A stretch of 64,000 nt of DNA from Acidobacteriota bacterium (GCA_013289835.1 JABCZG010000021.1:1-64000), one strand, 5' to 3'. Positions 45,212-55,197 are shown, counted from the first letter of the stretch. Numbers and translations are program-made. Notes: a model not told the origin generated them from the letters alone.

Positions 45212-45937
45212 ATGCTGAAGCTCCAGGCCGTCGATCTAAGCAAGTCCTACCGTGGTCGCAAGGTCGTTGACGACGTGGCACTGGAGATTGGGCAAGGCGA
45301 AGTCGTGGGGCTCCTTGGCCCCAACGGCGCCGGCAAGACCACCACCTTCTACATCATTGTCGGCCTCGCCCGCCCCGATTCCGGCCGCGTTCTCCTCAAC
45401 GAAGAAGAAATCACCGACCTGCCCATGTACCTCCGGGCGCGCAGCGGCATCAGCTATCTTCCTCAGGAACCCTCGGTTTTTCGTCAACTGACCAGCGAGG
45501 ATAATTTGCTCGCCGTTCTTGAGACGCTGCCGCTTACGCCGGAACAGCAGCGCGACCGGCTGGAGGAGCTTCTGGTGCAGATGGGCCTGGAAACCGTTCG
45601 AACTAGCAAGGCCTACACTCTTTCCGGCGGAGAGCGCCGCCGCCTGGAGATCGCACGCTCCCTGACTCTACAGCCTTCTTTTATTCTTCTCGACGAACCT
45701 TTTTCCGGTATCGACCCTCTAACCGTGAAGGATTTGCAGGAAATCATCCGCGATCTGGCGAAATCGGGTATTGGCGTGCTCATCACCGACCATAACGTGC
45801 GGGAAACTCTTAGCGTCACGGATCGCGCTTATATCCTGAAAAGTGGGAAAATATTCCGTAAGGGCCGCCCAGACGAGTTAAGCAACGATCCGGAAGTGCG
45901 CCGCGTGTACCTGGGCGATCATTTCCGCCTAAACTAG
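45212..45937 (+). CDS. lptB: LPS export ATP-binding protein LptB
   Basis: A 241-residue ABC ATPase. Walker A GPNGAGKTT (about 35-43), signature LSGGERRR (about 138-145), Walker B FILLDEPF (about 155-162) and the His switch (ITDHN, about 191-195) are intact. It should energise LPS extraction by the LptFG permease, which is not in this window. The neighbours lptC/A-like and rpoN match the conserved lpt-rpoN gene order. Confidence 0.95.
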   Translation: MLKLQAVDLSKSYRGRKVVDDVALEIGQGEVVGLLGPNGAGKTTTFYIIVGLARPDSGRVLLNEEEITDLPMYLRARSGISYLPQEPSVFRQLTSEDNLLAVLETLPLTPEQQRDRLEELLVQMGLETVRTSKAYTLSGGERRRLEIARSLTLQPSFILLDEPFSGIDPLTVKDLQEIIRDLAKSGIGVLITDHNVRETLSVTDRAYILKSGKIFRKGRPDELSNDPEVRRVYLGDHFRLN

Positions 45938-45967
45938 AACGACAGAAGGGAACAGACGGGACCATCC

Positions 45968-47410
45968 ATGGCTTGGCAGGGACTCAAACTCAACCTGAGA
46001 GTTTCGCAGAAGCAGATTCTGACTCCGGGCCTCGTGCAGATGGTCAGTGTCCTTGCCCTCAATCGCCTCGAACTTCGCGAGATGATCAACCAGGAGATGA
46101 TCGCCAACCCCGTCCTCGAAGAGCAAAACGAAGAGCCCACCCAAACCGACAACTACAGCGACGAAAACTTTCTGAAAGCCGAAACGGAAAAACTTCCGGA
46201 GAAGCCCGAGGCCAATCCCTTCGACGAATTTGACGTAGGCACTTTCTTCAACCAATACCTCGATACCGGCGGTGACGGCGGCCAATCGCAAGAGCGCGAA
46301 GTTTCCGAGCGGCCCTCTTTCGAAAAGTTTCTTTCCTCGCCTAGCGGGCTTTCCGACCATCTCGAATGGCAGTTGAGTGTCACCATCTGCTCGGACGCCG
46401 TAAAAGAAATTGCCGAAAATATCATCGGCAACCTGGATGAAAACGGCTACCTGACCGCCTCGCTCGAAGAACTGCTGCAGAATGGGAAATATACCCAGGA
46501 CGACCTGGACGACGCGGTAGCCGTCGTGCAGGACTTCGATCCCATCGGAGTTGGCGCGCGGGACTTGCGCGAGTGCCTGCTGCTGCAACTGAAAGCCTTC
46601 GACCCGCAAAACACCCTCGCGCATCAGATCGTTTCCGAGCATCTGAAGCAAGTGCAATCGAACCAGCTGAAAGAGATTGCCAGAGCCTTGAACCGCCCTC
46701 TGGAAGTGGTAAAGCACTCTTTGGAAGTCATTAAGAAGCTCGATCCCCGTCCCGGCCTGCGCTACAACAAGACCGAGCCCCGCCTCGTTGAGCCCGACGT
46801 CTACTTCCGCAAAGTGGACGATCAGTGGCAAGCCTTCCTGAATGAAGACGACATGCCGCAATTGCGCCTGAGCCCCACATACCGGCGCTTGCTGGTGAAA
46901 GATGCCGCGGACCGCGACGTCCGCAACTACGTCAAAGAGCGCTTCACCGCCGCCGTCCAGCTCATGAAAAACATCGAGCAGCGCAAGCACACCATTCTGC
47001 GTGTCTGCCAGTCCATCATCGCCCGCCAGGGAGAATATCTCGACCACGGCCCCGACGCTCTGAAGCCCATGATGATCAAGGAAGTCGCCGAAGAAGTCGG
47101 CGTCCACCCCTCGACGGTGAGCCGCGCCGTGGCCAGCAAGTATGCACACACTTCGCAGGGCGTGCTCGAGCTGCGCTCGTTTTTCAGTGAGTCGGTAAAT
47201 GGCCCGGAGGGCGACGGCATGTCCTTGCTGACCCTCAAGCGCCTCGTCAAGAAAATGATCGAAGAAGAAGACGCGACCAAACCGCTGACCGACGAGCAAA
47301 TCGCCAAGAAACTCGACGACGCCGGCATCCACGTCACCCGACGCACCGTCGCCAAGTACCGCGAAGACATGCGAATTCCCAGCACTCACCAGCGCCGCGA
47401 GAAGAACTGA
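45968..47410 (+). CDS. rpoN: RNA polymerase sigma-54 factor
   Basis: A 480-residue sigma-54. The activator-interacting Gln/Leu-rich region I is at about 1-50 (LRVSQKQILTPGLVQMVSVLALNRLELREMI), the core-binding region at about 115-300, and the DNA-binding domain ends with the RpoN box RRTVAKYRE near 461-469. Region II is acidic. It follows lptB by 30 bases. It needs bacterial enhancer-binding proteins, none of which is in this window. Confidence 0.96.
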   Translation: MAWQGLKLNLRVSQKQILTPGLVQMVSVLALNRLELREMINQEMIANPVLEEQNEEPTQTDNYSDENFLKAETEKLPEKPEANPFDEFDVGTFFNQYLDTGGDGGQSQEREVSERPSFEKFLSSPSGLSDHLEWQLSVTICSDAVKEIAENIIGNLDENGYLTASLEELLQNGKYTQDDLDDAVAVVQDFDPIGVGARDLRECLLLQLKAFDPQNTLAHQIVSEHLKQVQSNQLKEIARALNRPLEVVKHSLEVIKKLDPRPGLRYNKTEPRLVEPDVYFRKVDDQWQAFLNEDDMPQLRLSPTYRRLLVKDAADRDVRNYVKERFTAAVQLMKNIEQRKHTILRVCQSIIARQGEYLDHGPDALKPMMIKEVAEEVGVHPSTVSRAVASKYAHTSQGVLELRSFFSESVNGPEGDGMSLLTLKRLVKKMIEEEDATKPLTDEQIAKKLDDAGIHVTRRTVAKYREDMRIPSTHQRREKN

Positions 47411-47423
47411 GTCCGCCCCGCCC

Positions 47424-48299
47424 GTGAAGCCGCCCACAAGACACGACTCCCGCCAACTGGTCATCCTCACCGGACTTTCCGGCTCCGGAAAAAGCACCGT
47501 TCTCCACGCCTTTGAAGACATGGGTTTTTACTGCGTGGACAACCTGCCGGTCGAACTCATCCCGATTTTTGCCGAGCTCCATGCCGCCGGCGAAGGCGAC
47601 TTCGCGCGCGCGGCTCTGCTTGTAGATGCGCGCGAAGGAATGCAGTTACAGAAGCTCCCCCCGCTCCTCAAGCATTTGAAAAAAAATCATCCCATCACGC
47701 TCGTCTACATCGAAGCGAACGACGACGCTTTATTGCGCCGCTACAGCGAGACCAGGCGCCCGCATCCCCTGGGGAAAAACTTTTCCGTGCGCGAAAGTCT
47801 GAAGCACGAGCGCGCCCTGATGGACCCCATTCGAAAGCTCGCGGACGTGGTGATCGATTCCACCCAATTCAACGTCCACGAACTACGCCACTTCGTCACC
47901 ACCCGCTTCAAAAATCCCGACACGCGCCCCATGCTGGTTTCCGTCGTTAGTTTTGGCTACCGCTACGGCGTTCCCTCCGACGCAGACCTCGTCTTCGACG
48001 TCCGCTTTCTCCCCAATCCGCATTTCGTCCCGCGCCTGCGCCCGTTCACCGGGCAAGATCCCAAAGTGCGCCGCTATATCCGTTCCTTCCCGCAAACCGG
48101 AGAATTCCTGCGCCGCATCCAAAGTCTCCTGACCTATCTTATTCCCCACTACATCCGCGAGGGAAAAAGCTACTTGACCATCGCGTTTGGCTGCACCGGA
48201 GGAAAGCACCGCTCCGTGATGATGTCCGAGTGGCTGCAAAAAGCGCTCCAAAAGCACGGCTATTCCGCAAAAGTCATCCACCGCGACATCGAAAAGTAA
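47424..48299 (+). CDS. rapZ: RNase adaptor protein RapZ
   Basis: A 291-residue P-loop protein. GLSGSGKS (about 17-24), DNLPVELIP, FLPNPHFVP near 190-198 and AFGCTGGKHRSV near 262-273 are family hallmarks. In enterobacteria RapZ controls amino-sugar synthesis through sRNA decay; here only the family is certain. It starts at GTG 47424, 13 bases after rpoN. The hpf and ptsN genes that commonly lie between rpoN and rapZ are absent. Confidence 0.93.
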   Translation: MKPPTRHDSRQLVILTGLSGSGKSTVLHAFEDMGFYCVDNLPVELIPIFAELHAAGEGDFARAALLVDAREGMQLQKLPPLLKHLKKNHPITLVYIEANDDALLRRYSETRRPHPLGKNFSVRESLKHERALMDPIRKLADVVIDSTQFNVHELRHFVTTRFKNPDTRPMLVSVVSFGYRYGVPSDADLVFDVRFLPNPHFVPRLRPFTGQDPKVRRYIRSFPQTGEFLRRIQSLLTYLIPHYIREGKSYLTIAFGCTGGKHRSVMMSEWLQKALQKHGYSAKVIHRDIEK

Positions 48300-48404
48300 T
48301 CCGGCGAACGCTAAGCAAAACTACTCTTCTGCACACACCCGAAAACTTGACACGCCGCGACGCCGCGAATAGCGTAACAATGGACTTAGTCTGGAGCCTC
48401 CAGC

Positions 48405-50285
48405 GTGGCCTCGTGGTTTTCACCACAGTTGAAAAGGCTGTTGAGTTACGAGCGGCCGTACTCGGTCCGCCTGGCGCTCGGCGTGCTTCTCGTGGCGTTT
48501 GTCGCCGTCGCGGAAGGCGCAGTTGCCTTGATGGTGAAAATTGCCATCGACTTCGTGCTGGACCCTTCCGTCTACGTAACGCGTCTTCCGTTGCTGACCC
48601 TTCCCGGCGGGCGCCAAATCTATCTCAATGAATTCTTTCCAGCGAGCATTCATAACGTCGGAAGGATGTTCGCATTGACCTTGGTCACCCTTTTCTTCGC
48701 AAAAGCGCTCGCCGAGTACCTGGGCACAACCCAAATTCAATATGTCGGCCAGGCCGCGGTGACCGACCTGCGCAATCAAGTCTACGGACGCCTGATTCGC
48801 CAGCCCATCGGCTTCTACCAGCGCCACTCCACGGGACGAGTCATTTCCTCTGTCATCAATGATGTGGAGAAGGCCCGACTCGCGCTCAGCGACTATCTGG
48901 CTGATATTTTCCAGAAGAGTTTCACCTTCCTCGTTTTCGTCGCCATGATGTTTTATCTCGATTGGAGAATGGCCCTCGGCGCCGCCGTCCTGCTCCCGCT
49001 CATTGTCTTCCCGGTCGTCAAATTCGGCCGGAAAATCCGCAGCTCTTCCGAGAACAGCCAGACCCGCCTGGCGGACTTGAGCCAGATTCTGCAAGAGACC
49101 GTGAGCGGCAACCGCGCCGTAAAAGCCTTCGGGATGGAAGACTTCGAGATCAAAAAATTTCGTGAAGCCTCCCGCAAGCTCTTGCGCGAAAACATGCGCT
49201 GGGTCCGCGCCGCCCTGAGTACCGGCCCGATCATGGACATTCTTGGCGCCGTCATCATCTCGCTCCTTCTCCTCTACGCGCGCGGCCGCATTCATCACCA
49301 AGAGCTGACCATCGGCGCCTTCTTCGCCTTCATCTACGCGATGTTCAATTGCTACATGCCCATCAAGCGCGTCGGCTACATCTATCAGCAATTCCAGGCC
49401 GCGCTCGGTGCCAGCACGCAAGTCTTTGCCTACCTTGATCGTCAGGAAGAAAAAATCGAACATCCCGGAGCAAAGCCGTTAGCGCCGTTTTCGCAGGAAA
49501 TCGTTTTCGATAACGTTGGCTTTGCTTACGACGATGACGCCGTCATCGTGCTCGAAAACATTGACTTCCGCGCGCGGCGCGGCGAAGTAATCGCCCTGGT
49601 CGGCTCCAGCGGCGCCGGTAAAACCACGCTCGCCAATTTGCTCCCTCGTTTCCACGAAGCCACCTCGGGAGCCATTCGAATGGATGGCGTGGACATTCGC
49701 GATGTCACCATCAAGTCCCTGCGCGAACAGATCGCCATGGTCTCCCAGGAAAATATCCTGTTTCACGACACCGTCTGGAACAACATCTGCTATGGCCTTT
49801 CGAATGTTCCCAAAGAAAAAGTTGTCGCCGCAGCGCAAGCCGCCCTCGCGCACGATTTCATTCAGGAACTTCCAAAAGCATACGACACCATCATCGGCGA
49901 ACGCGGAACGCGACTCAGTGGAGGCCAGCGCCAGCGCATCGCCATCGCGCGCGCCATTCTGAAAAATTCTCCCATCCTGATTCTTGATGAAGCGACTTCG
50001 GAACTCGACGCCGAATCCGAGCTCTACGTCCAGAAGGCTCTGGCTAACCTCATGGTGGGCCGCACCACCTTCGTAATCGCGCACCGTCTCGCTACCATCC
50101 GGCGCGCGGACAAGATTCTAGTTCTGGAAGATGGACAAATTCGCGAAAGCGGAACGCACGCGGAATTGATCGCGCGCGGCGGCATTTACGCGCGGCTTCA
50201 CGATCTGCAATTTGCCGACGATGACTTGCTGGCAACGGCGCAAGCCAATCCGGCAAAAATGAACGACTCACCCGATTCCCTATGA
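48405..50285 (+). CDS. ABC exporter, MsbA-like lipid flippase
   Basis: A 626-residue fused permease-ATPase. Six transmembrane helices occupy about 15-310. The ATPase domain has Walker A VGSSGAGKTT (about 400-409), signature LSGGQRQRIAIARAI and Walker B ILILDEATSELD. It probably moves lipid A-core across the inner membrane, consistent with the lpt genes just upstream, although a peptide or drug exporter role is not excluded. The start is GTG 48405. It overlaps yicC by four bases (ATGA). Confidence 0.85.
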   Translation: MASWFSPQLKRLLSYERPYSVRLALGVLLVAFVAVAEGAVALMVKIAIDFVLDPSVYVTRLPLLTLPGGRQIYLNEFFPASIHNVGRMFALTLVTLFFAKALAEYLGTTQIQYVGQAAVTDLRNQVYGRLIRQPIGFYQRHSTGRVISSVINDVEKARLALSDYLADIFQKSFTFLVFVAMMFYLDWRMALGAAVLLPLIVFPVVKFGRKIRSSSENSQTRLADLSQILQETVSGNRAVKAFGMEDFEIKKFREASRKLLRENMRWVRAALSTGPIMDILGAVIISLLLLYARGRIHHQELTIGAFFAFIYAMFNCYMPIKRVGYIYQQFQAALGASTQVFAYLDRQEEKIEHPGAKPLAPFSQEIVFDNVGFAYDDDAVIVLENIDFRARRGEVIALVGSSGAGKTTLANLLPRFHEATSGAIRMDGVDIRDVTIKSLREQIAMVSQENILFHDTVWNNICYGLSNVPKEKVVAAAQAALAHDFIQELPKAYDTIIGERGTRLSGGQRQRIAIARAILKNSPILILDEATSELDAESELYVQKALANLMVGRTTFVIAHRLATIRRADKILVLEDGQIRESGTHAELIARGGIYARLHDLQFADDDLLATAQANPAKMNDSPDSL

Positions 50286-51220
50286 CCCAAACAACCACAG
50301 TACCCACGAAAAAAAGCGAATGCCTTTCCATGACCGGCTACGCACAGGCGCGCGGCGAGCTGCACGGCTGGGCCGTCCGTGTGAGCGTCAAGAGCGTGAA
50401 TCATCGCTTCCTCGATTTGAAGCTGCGAATCCCGGAAGGTTTCGATCTCTACGAACTTCGCCTCCGCCAGATTGTGCGCGATCGCATTCACCGCGGCCAT
50501 GTGGAAGTCACCGTCTCCGTCGAGCCCGGGAAATCCGCGCCCGTGCAAGTGAACCGCGAAATAGTGCAAGCGTATCTGAGAGCCGCGGAAGCCCTGCGCC
50601 AGGAAACCAAAGCCGCAACGGATATGGACGTCGTCGCGCTGTTGCGCTTGCCCGGCGTGATCACTGGTGTGACTACCGCGGTACCCGAGAGCGAAGAAGA
50701 GCAAAAGAAACTCGGGCAATCCCTGGACAGTTGCTTGCGCGAAGCCCTTTCCAAGCTCGATGATATGCGCCGCACAGAGGGCAAGCATCTCGTCGAAGAG
50801 TTGCGTACTCGCCTTGCGAAAATCAGTGAGGACACGGTAAAAGTGCGCGAGCTCGCCGCTACCTTGCGCCCGGCCTTCTCGCGCCGTCTTGACGCGAAGC
50901 TCAGGGAATTGCTCGGCGGCACCGGCATCGATCCCGCGCGGCTCGCGCAGGAGGCCGCGCTGCTTGCGGAACGCAGCGATATCAGTGAAGAATTAGACCG
51001 CCTGCGAAGCCACCTCCAGCAGTTCGGAAAATTGCTGGACGGCGCCGGCGAGCTGGGAAAGAAACTGGATTTTCTTTTGCAGGAAATGCATCGCGAAGCC
51101 AACACCATGCTTTCCAAGACGCCCGGCGTCGAAAGCGAGGCGCTCGCCATCACCGGCCTGGCGCTGGAGATCAAGGCGGAGATCGAAAAACTGCGGGAGC
51201 AAGTGCAGAACATCGAATGA
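50282..51220 (+). CDS. yicC: YicC family endoribonuclease-like protein
   Basis: A 312-residue protein with the conserved N-terminal SMTGYAQARG, SVNHRFLDLKLRIPE and a C-terminal Glu-rich helix with FLLQEMHREANTMLSK. YicC-type proteins are implicated in sRNA/mRNA degradation and stationary-phase survival. It overlaps the MsbA-like gene upstream and gmk downstream by four bases each, the familiar yicC-gmk-rpoZ order. Confidence 0.92.
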   Translation: MTQTTTVPTKKSECLSMTGYAQARGELHGWAVRVSVKSVNHRFLDLKLRIPEGFDLYELRLRQIVRDRIHRGHVEVTVSVEPGKSAPVQVNREIVQAYLRAAEALRQETKAATDMDVVALLRLPGVITGVTTAVPESEEEQKKLGQSLDSCLREALSKLDDMRRTEGKHLVEELRTRLAKISEDTVKVRELAATLRPAFSRRLDAKLRELLGGTGIDPARLAQEAALLAERSDISEELDRLRSHLQQFGKLLDGAGELGKKLDFLLQEMHREANTMLSKTPGVESEALAITGLALEIKAEIEKLREQVQNIE

Positions 51221-51852
51221 GCACGGGGACAGAAATCGCGCCGCTGGTGCTGATTGTGTCGGGGCCTTCGGGATCGGGCAAGTCCACGCTGGTGCAGAAA
51301 ATTCTCGAGCTGCCCGGCACCATGCCTTCGATCTCATGTACTACCCGGGCGCGGCGCGCGACCGAGGCCACTGGGAAGTGTTATGATTTTGTCACCGAAG
51401 CCGAATTCGACGCCATGGTCGCGCGCGGCGAATTCCTGGAGTACGCCCGAGTTTTCGGAAAACATTCCTACGGCACGCCGAAGAAGTGGCTGGAGGAATC
51501 GCGCAAGACGGGACTCGACCTGGTTCTGGAGATTGACGTCCAGGGCGCGGCCCAGGTAAAAGAAAAGTTGCCGGAGTCCGTGGCCATCTTTATTTTGCCG
51601 CCGTCGCGCGAAGCGCTGGAGCAGAGGCTGCGCAGGCGCGGGCAGGACTCAGACGAGGAAATTGCGCGGCGGCTGGCGAAATCGCGCGACGAGATTGCAG
51701 CGTTCGAGAAGTACTACGATTTTTGCGTGGTGAATGAGGATGTGGAACGCGCGGGCCGTGAAGCGCAGGCGATTGTGATCGCCCTGCGCTGCACCAGCGC
51801 GCGGCGGAGGGCGACAGTGGAAAATCTTCTGGCATCGTTTGGGAGGGAATGA
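51217..51852 (+). CDS. gmk: Guanylate kinase
   Basis: A 211-residue P-loop kinase converting GMP to GDP. The Walker A SGPSGSGKST (about 14-23), STRAPR-like substrate region (SCTTRARRATE), GxxYG (KHSYGTPK) and DVQGA motif (LEIDVQGAAQVK) are all visible. It overlaps yicC and rpoZ by four bases each, so the three are translationally coupled. Confidence 0.95.
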   Translation: MSTGTEIAPLVLIVSGPSGSGKSTLVQKILELPGTMPSISCTTRARRATEATGKCYDFVTEAEFDAMVARGEFLEYARVFGKHSYGTPKKWLEESRKTGLDLVLEIDVQGAAQVKEKLPESVAIFILPPSREALEQRLRRRGQDSDEEIARRLAKSRDEIAAFEKYYDFCVVNEDVERAGREAQAIVIALRCTSARRRATVENLLASFGRE

Positions 51853-52085
51853 CTGAGATGACCGTGCTGACCAAAGCTCCGGAGAGCCAGTTTGCCTACG
51901 TAGTGCTCGCGGCGAGGCGCGCGCGCCAGATTATGGCCGGTGCGCCGCCGCTCCTCGAGAATCCAAGAACCCAAAAACCCACGCGCATTGCGTGCGAAGA
52001 GTTGGAAAACAGCCTGATCGAATATGATTTCACCGAACCGGATTCGATCGATACCGATAAGGACGGCAACAAGCGGCGCAAGTAG
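51849..52085 (+). CDS. rpoZ: RNA polymerase omega subunit
   Basis: A 78-residue omega subunit. The N-terminal FAYVVLAARRARQIM helix and PTRIACEELENSLIEY are typical. It stabilises the beta' subunit of RNA polymerase. The short charged tail (DTDKDGNKRRK) is common in this phylum's homologues. It overlaps gmk by four bases. Confidence 0.92.
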   Translation: MTEMTVLTKAPESQFAYVVLAARRARQIMAGAPPLLENPRTQKPTRIACEELENSLIEYDFTEPDSIDTDKDGNKRRK

Positions 52086-52103
52086 CGGGCCGCTGAGGCA
52101 AGC

Positions 52104-53342
52104 ATGCGAATCACGCTGGGTGTAACCGGAGGAGTTGCGGCTTACAAAGCCGCGGAACTCGTGCGCCTCCTGCAGAAGGACGGATTCAGCGTGCAGGTGG
52201 TAATGACCCGCGGCGCGCGCGAATTCGTCACCCCTCTTACCTTCGCGGCGTTGAGCGGACAGAAAGTCATTACCGATCTCTTCGGCGATTCTTCCGGCGG
52301 TGAAGCCAATCTCGAAAGCGCTATCGAACACATTGCCGTTGCGCAGCGCACCGATCTTTTGCTGGTCGCGCCGGCCACGGCGGATATCCTCGCAAAATTT
52401 GCGCGGGGCATCGCCGACGATTTTCTCACCACATTGCATCTCGCTTCGACCGCGCCCGTTGTGATGGCTCCGGCCATGAACGTCAATATGTGGAATCACG
52501 CGGCCACGCAGGAGAACGTCGAGAAGCTTCGCGCACGCGGCGTGAAAATCGTCGATCCGGACGAAGGCTATCTCGCTTGCGGAATGACTGGCGCCGGGCG
52601 TCTTGCCGGCCAAAACGCGATCGTCGCCGCCGTGCGCGAGACGCTGAAATCGCAGCGAGATTTGGACGGAGAGACGGTACTGATCACCGCGGGCCCGACT
52701 CGCGAAGACCTCGATCCGGTTCGCTATATCAGCAACCGCTCCTCCGGAAAAATGGGCTACGCGGTCGCGGAAGCGGCGGCGCGGCGCGGCGCGAAAGTCA
52801 TTCTCGTGAGCGGCCCCGTGAATTTGGAAGTCCCTGCGGGTGTCGAGCGTATTGATGTACGTACGGCGAGAGAGATGCATAACGCCGTCGTGGATCGATT
52901 TGCGCACGCCTCCATAGCTATTTTTGCGGCTGCGGTAGCGGACTATCGCCCGGTGGAACCGCACACGGAAAAAATCAAGAAGAGCTACGCGGCTCTGACG
53001 ATTTCTCTTGAGCCGACCACCGACATTCTTGCGGAGGTCGCCAAAAACAAAGGTCAGAGAATCGTGGTGGGTTTCGCGGCGGAAACGGACCGCGTCGCCG
53101 AGAATGCGCGAAAAAAACTCTCCGCAAAAAACGCGGATTTGATCGTGGCCAATGACGTCACCGCCGAAGGCGCAGGTTTCGATCAGGACACAAATATCGT
53201 GACGCTTTTCTCCCGCGATGGCCGCGACCTTGCGCTCCCAAAATTAACGAAGAACGAAGTGGCGCAGCGGATCTTGGATGAAGTCTTGCGCCTGCGCGGC
53301 GTCCTGCACGGAACGGCTGAAGCGAAACGCTCCCGCGTCTAA
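52104..53342 (+). CDS. coaBC: Bifunctional phosphopantothenoylcysteine decarboxylase/synthetase
   Basis: A 412-residue fusion for coenzyme A synthesis. The CoaC flavoprotein half (about 1-180) shows GVTGGVAAYKA, the active-site His region, APAMNVNMW and ACGMTGAGRLA. The CoaB half (about 185-400) shows TAGPTREDLDPVRYISNRSSGKMG and the later FAAAVADYRP. It follows rpoZ by 18 bases, completing the yicC-gmk-rpoZ-coaBC order. Confidence 0.95.
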   Translation: MRITLGVTGGVAAYKAAELVRLLQKDGFSVQVVMTRGAREFVTPLTFAALSGQKVITDLFGDSSGGEANLESAIEHIAVAQRTDLLLVAPATADILAKFARGIADDFLTTLHLASTAPVVMAPAMNVNMWNHAATQENVEKLRARGVKIVDPDEGYLACGMTGAGRLAGQNAIVAAVRETLKSQRDLDGETVLITAGPTREDLDPVRYISNRSSGKMGYAVAEAAARRGAKVILVSGPVNLEVPAGVERIDVRTAREMHNAVVDRFAHASIAIFAAAVADYRPVEPHTEKIKKSYAALTISLEPTTDILAEVAKNKGQRIVVGFAAETDRVAENARKKLSAKNADLIVANDVTAEGAGFDQDTNIVTLFSRDGRDLALPKLTKNEVAQRILDEVLRLRGVLHGTAEAKRSRV

Positions 53343-53349
53343 TCCCGCC

Positions 53350-54243
53350 ATGCCCGAGCGCATTCCTGAGCCTCTCCAGAAAAAAATCGCAGACCGCCTC
53401 GCTTTCTACCAAGACATCGGAATCCGGCAGTTCTATAGAAACCGGGCGGCAGAATTTGTGCCCGGCGCCGAACAACGATTGAACACTTCCAGCTTCTCAA
53501 CTCATTCGAACGCGATCCCCCGTGAGGAAGCGACATTGCCCAAACCCGCTCGCAAGCCCGAGTTGCCCAAACGCGCGCCCGTTCCGGCGACAGCCAGTTC
53601 GAAGATTTCACTCCCGCCCTTGCCAGTGGTGGCTGGGCCATCTCTATTCGAATCCACCGAGAAAATTGCGGACGACTCGCTTCTGAAAATTCGAGAAGAT
53701 CTCGGCGAATGCACGCGCTGCAAGCTCCACAGCACCCGCCACAAAATTGTTTTCGGCGATGGAAACCCCAAAGCTGAATTAGTTTTCGTTGGCGAAGGCC
53801 CGGGCGCCGATGAAGACGCCCAAGGCTTGCCCTTCGTCGGACGCGCCGGAAAATTGCTCACGCAGATGATCGAAGCCATGGGCCTCCAGCGCAAAGATGT
53901 TTACATCTGTAACGTAGTGAAGTGCCGCCCGCCCGAAAACCGCCAGCCCGAAGAAGATGAAGTCAGTACCTGCTCGCCATTTCTGCTGCGCCAGATCGAT
54001 ACCATCGCGCCAAAAGTCATCGTCTGCCTCGGCGCCACTGCCGCAAAAACATTGCTGCAAACCAATCGCGGAATTTCCCAATTCCGCGGTGAGTGGCTGG
54101 AATTCCGCGGAAGAAAATTGCTGGCCACCTATCACCCCGCGTATTTGCTGCGCAATCCGCCCGCAAAAAGCGAAGTCTGGAAAGACCTCCAAAAAGTAAT
54201 GGCCGTCCTCGGCCTCGAAGTGAAAAAGGGCAAGTCCTCCTAA
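53350..54243 (+). CDS. Uracil-DNA glycosylase, family 4 (4Fe-4S)
   Basis: A 297-residue DNA repair enzyme removing uracil. Family-4 landmarks: CTRCKL (two cluster cysteines, about 118-123), GEGPGADEDAQGLPFVGRAG (about 144-163), VYICNVVKCRPP with a third Cys near 190, CSPFL with the fourth Cys, and HPAYLLRNP (about 260-268). An N-terminal extension of about 95 residues, rich in Pro/Lys, precedes the domain. I chose the ATG at 53350 after the coaBC stop. Confidence 0.9.
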   Translation: MPERIPEPLQKKIADRLAFYQDIGIRQFYRNRAAEFVPGAEQRLNTSSFSTHSNAIPREEATLPKPARKPELPKRAPVPATASSKISLPPLPVVAGPSLFESTEKIADDSLLKIREDLGECTRCKLHSTRHKIVFGDGNPKAELVFVGEGPGADEDAQGLPFVGRAGKLLTQMIEAMGLQRKDVYICNVVKCRPPENRQPEEDEVSTCSPFLLRQIDTIAPKVIVCLGATAAKTLLQTNRGISQFRGEWLEFRGRKLLATYHPAYLLRNPPAKSEVWKDLQKVMAVLGLEVKKGKSS

Positions 54244-54249
54244 CCCACC

Positions 54250-55122
54250 ATGGCAATACTTCTGGGCTTGCTGACGGCGCTCGCGTGGGGCGGGTCGGAT
54301 TTCATCGCGCGTTTTGCGACGCATCGCGTGGGTACGTTGCGAACGATGTTGTACATGCAGGTGACCGGATTCACGTTGCTCACGATTTTTCTGCCGTGGC
54401 TTGGTGGTTGGGGGCACCTGGCGGACGGATCGGGTTGGCAGCCGTGGGCGTGGGGAGTGCTCGCTGGGTGCATTAATGCATGTTCGACACTAGTGTTTTA
54501 CCGCTCGTTTGAAATCGGCAAGATTGCGGTGGTCGGTCCTGTTTCTGCGAGCTATCCGGCGCTGACGCTGCTGATTTCGTGGATCGGCGGGGAGCGGCTG
54601 ACTTCGGTGCGCGTGGCGGGAATTGTTCTTACGCTGTTGGGCGTCGTGATTGTTGCGAGCGCGGAAAAAGTTCCTCCGGAAAGTGCTGCGGCGGGCGCAC
54701 TGAAAAATAGCCGAGGACTCGGCTGGGCGATCGCTGCGGCGTTTGGATTTGCGGTGCTGTTTTGGCTGCTGGGAGTTCGCGTTGTTCCTCGCGTCGGCGC
54801 GACGCAAGCGGTGTGGCTGATTCGGTTGACGAGCAGTGTGGTGGGATTGGCAGCAATCCTAATTGCGAAGCAACCGCTCCAACTCCCGCGCGGCGAGGTG
54901 CGCTGGATGGCGCTGGGGATGGGGCTGTTTGATACCGCCGCGTTCGTGTTCAGCAATCACGGAATGCGGATGGAACAAGTGGCCGTCATCAGCGTGCTGG
55001 GATCGCTCTATGGAGCAGTGACCGTGGGGCTCGCAGCGATTTTTCTTCGCGAACATATTTCGCGCTGGCAGTGGGTTGGCATCGTAACGATTTTTACCGG
55101 GATTTATTTGATCAGCCGATAG
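54250..55122 (+). CDS. EamA/DMT family transporter
   Basis: A 290-residue inner-membrane protein with about ten transmembrane helices formed by two EamA repeats (LLTALAWGGSDFIARF ... and LGWAIAAAFGFAVLFWLLG ...). The second half ends SVLGSLYGAVTVGLAAIFLREHISRWQWVGIVTIFTGIYLI, a strong EamA signature. It likely exports a small metabolite. Six bases follow the glycosylase stop, so they are probably cotranscribed. Confidence 0.85.
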   Translation: MAILLGLLTALAWGGSDFIARFATHRVGTLRTMLYMQVTGFTLLTIFLPWLGGWGHLADGSGWQPWAWGVLAGCINACSTLVFYRSFEIGKIAVVGPVSASYPALTLLISWIGGERLTSVRVAGIVLTLLGVVIVASAEKVPPESAAAGALKNSRGLGWAIAAAFGFAVLFWLLGVRVVPRVGATQAVWLIRLTSSVVGLAAILIAKQPLQLPRGEVRWMALGMGLFDTAAFVFSNHGMRMEQVAVISVLGSLYGAVTVGLAAIFLREHISRWQWVGIVTIFTGIYLISR

Positions 55123-55197
55123 TTTTTCTTTCTGCCAGAGGAGCTGTACTTCCGATTTTCGGTGACGTTTCCACCTGCTGATACACTACACGACGAG

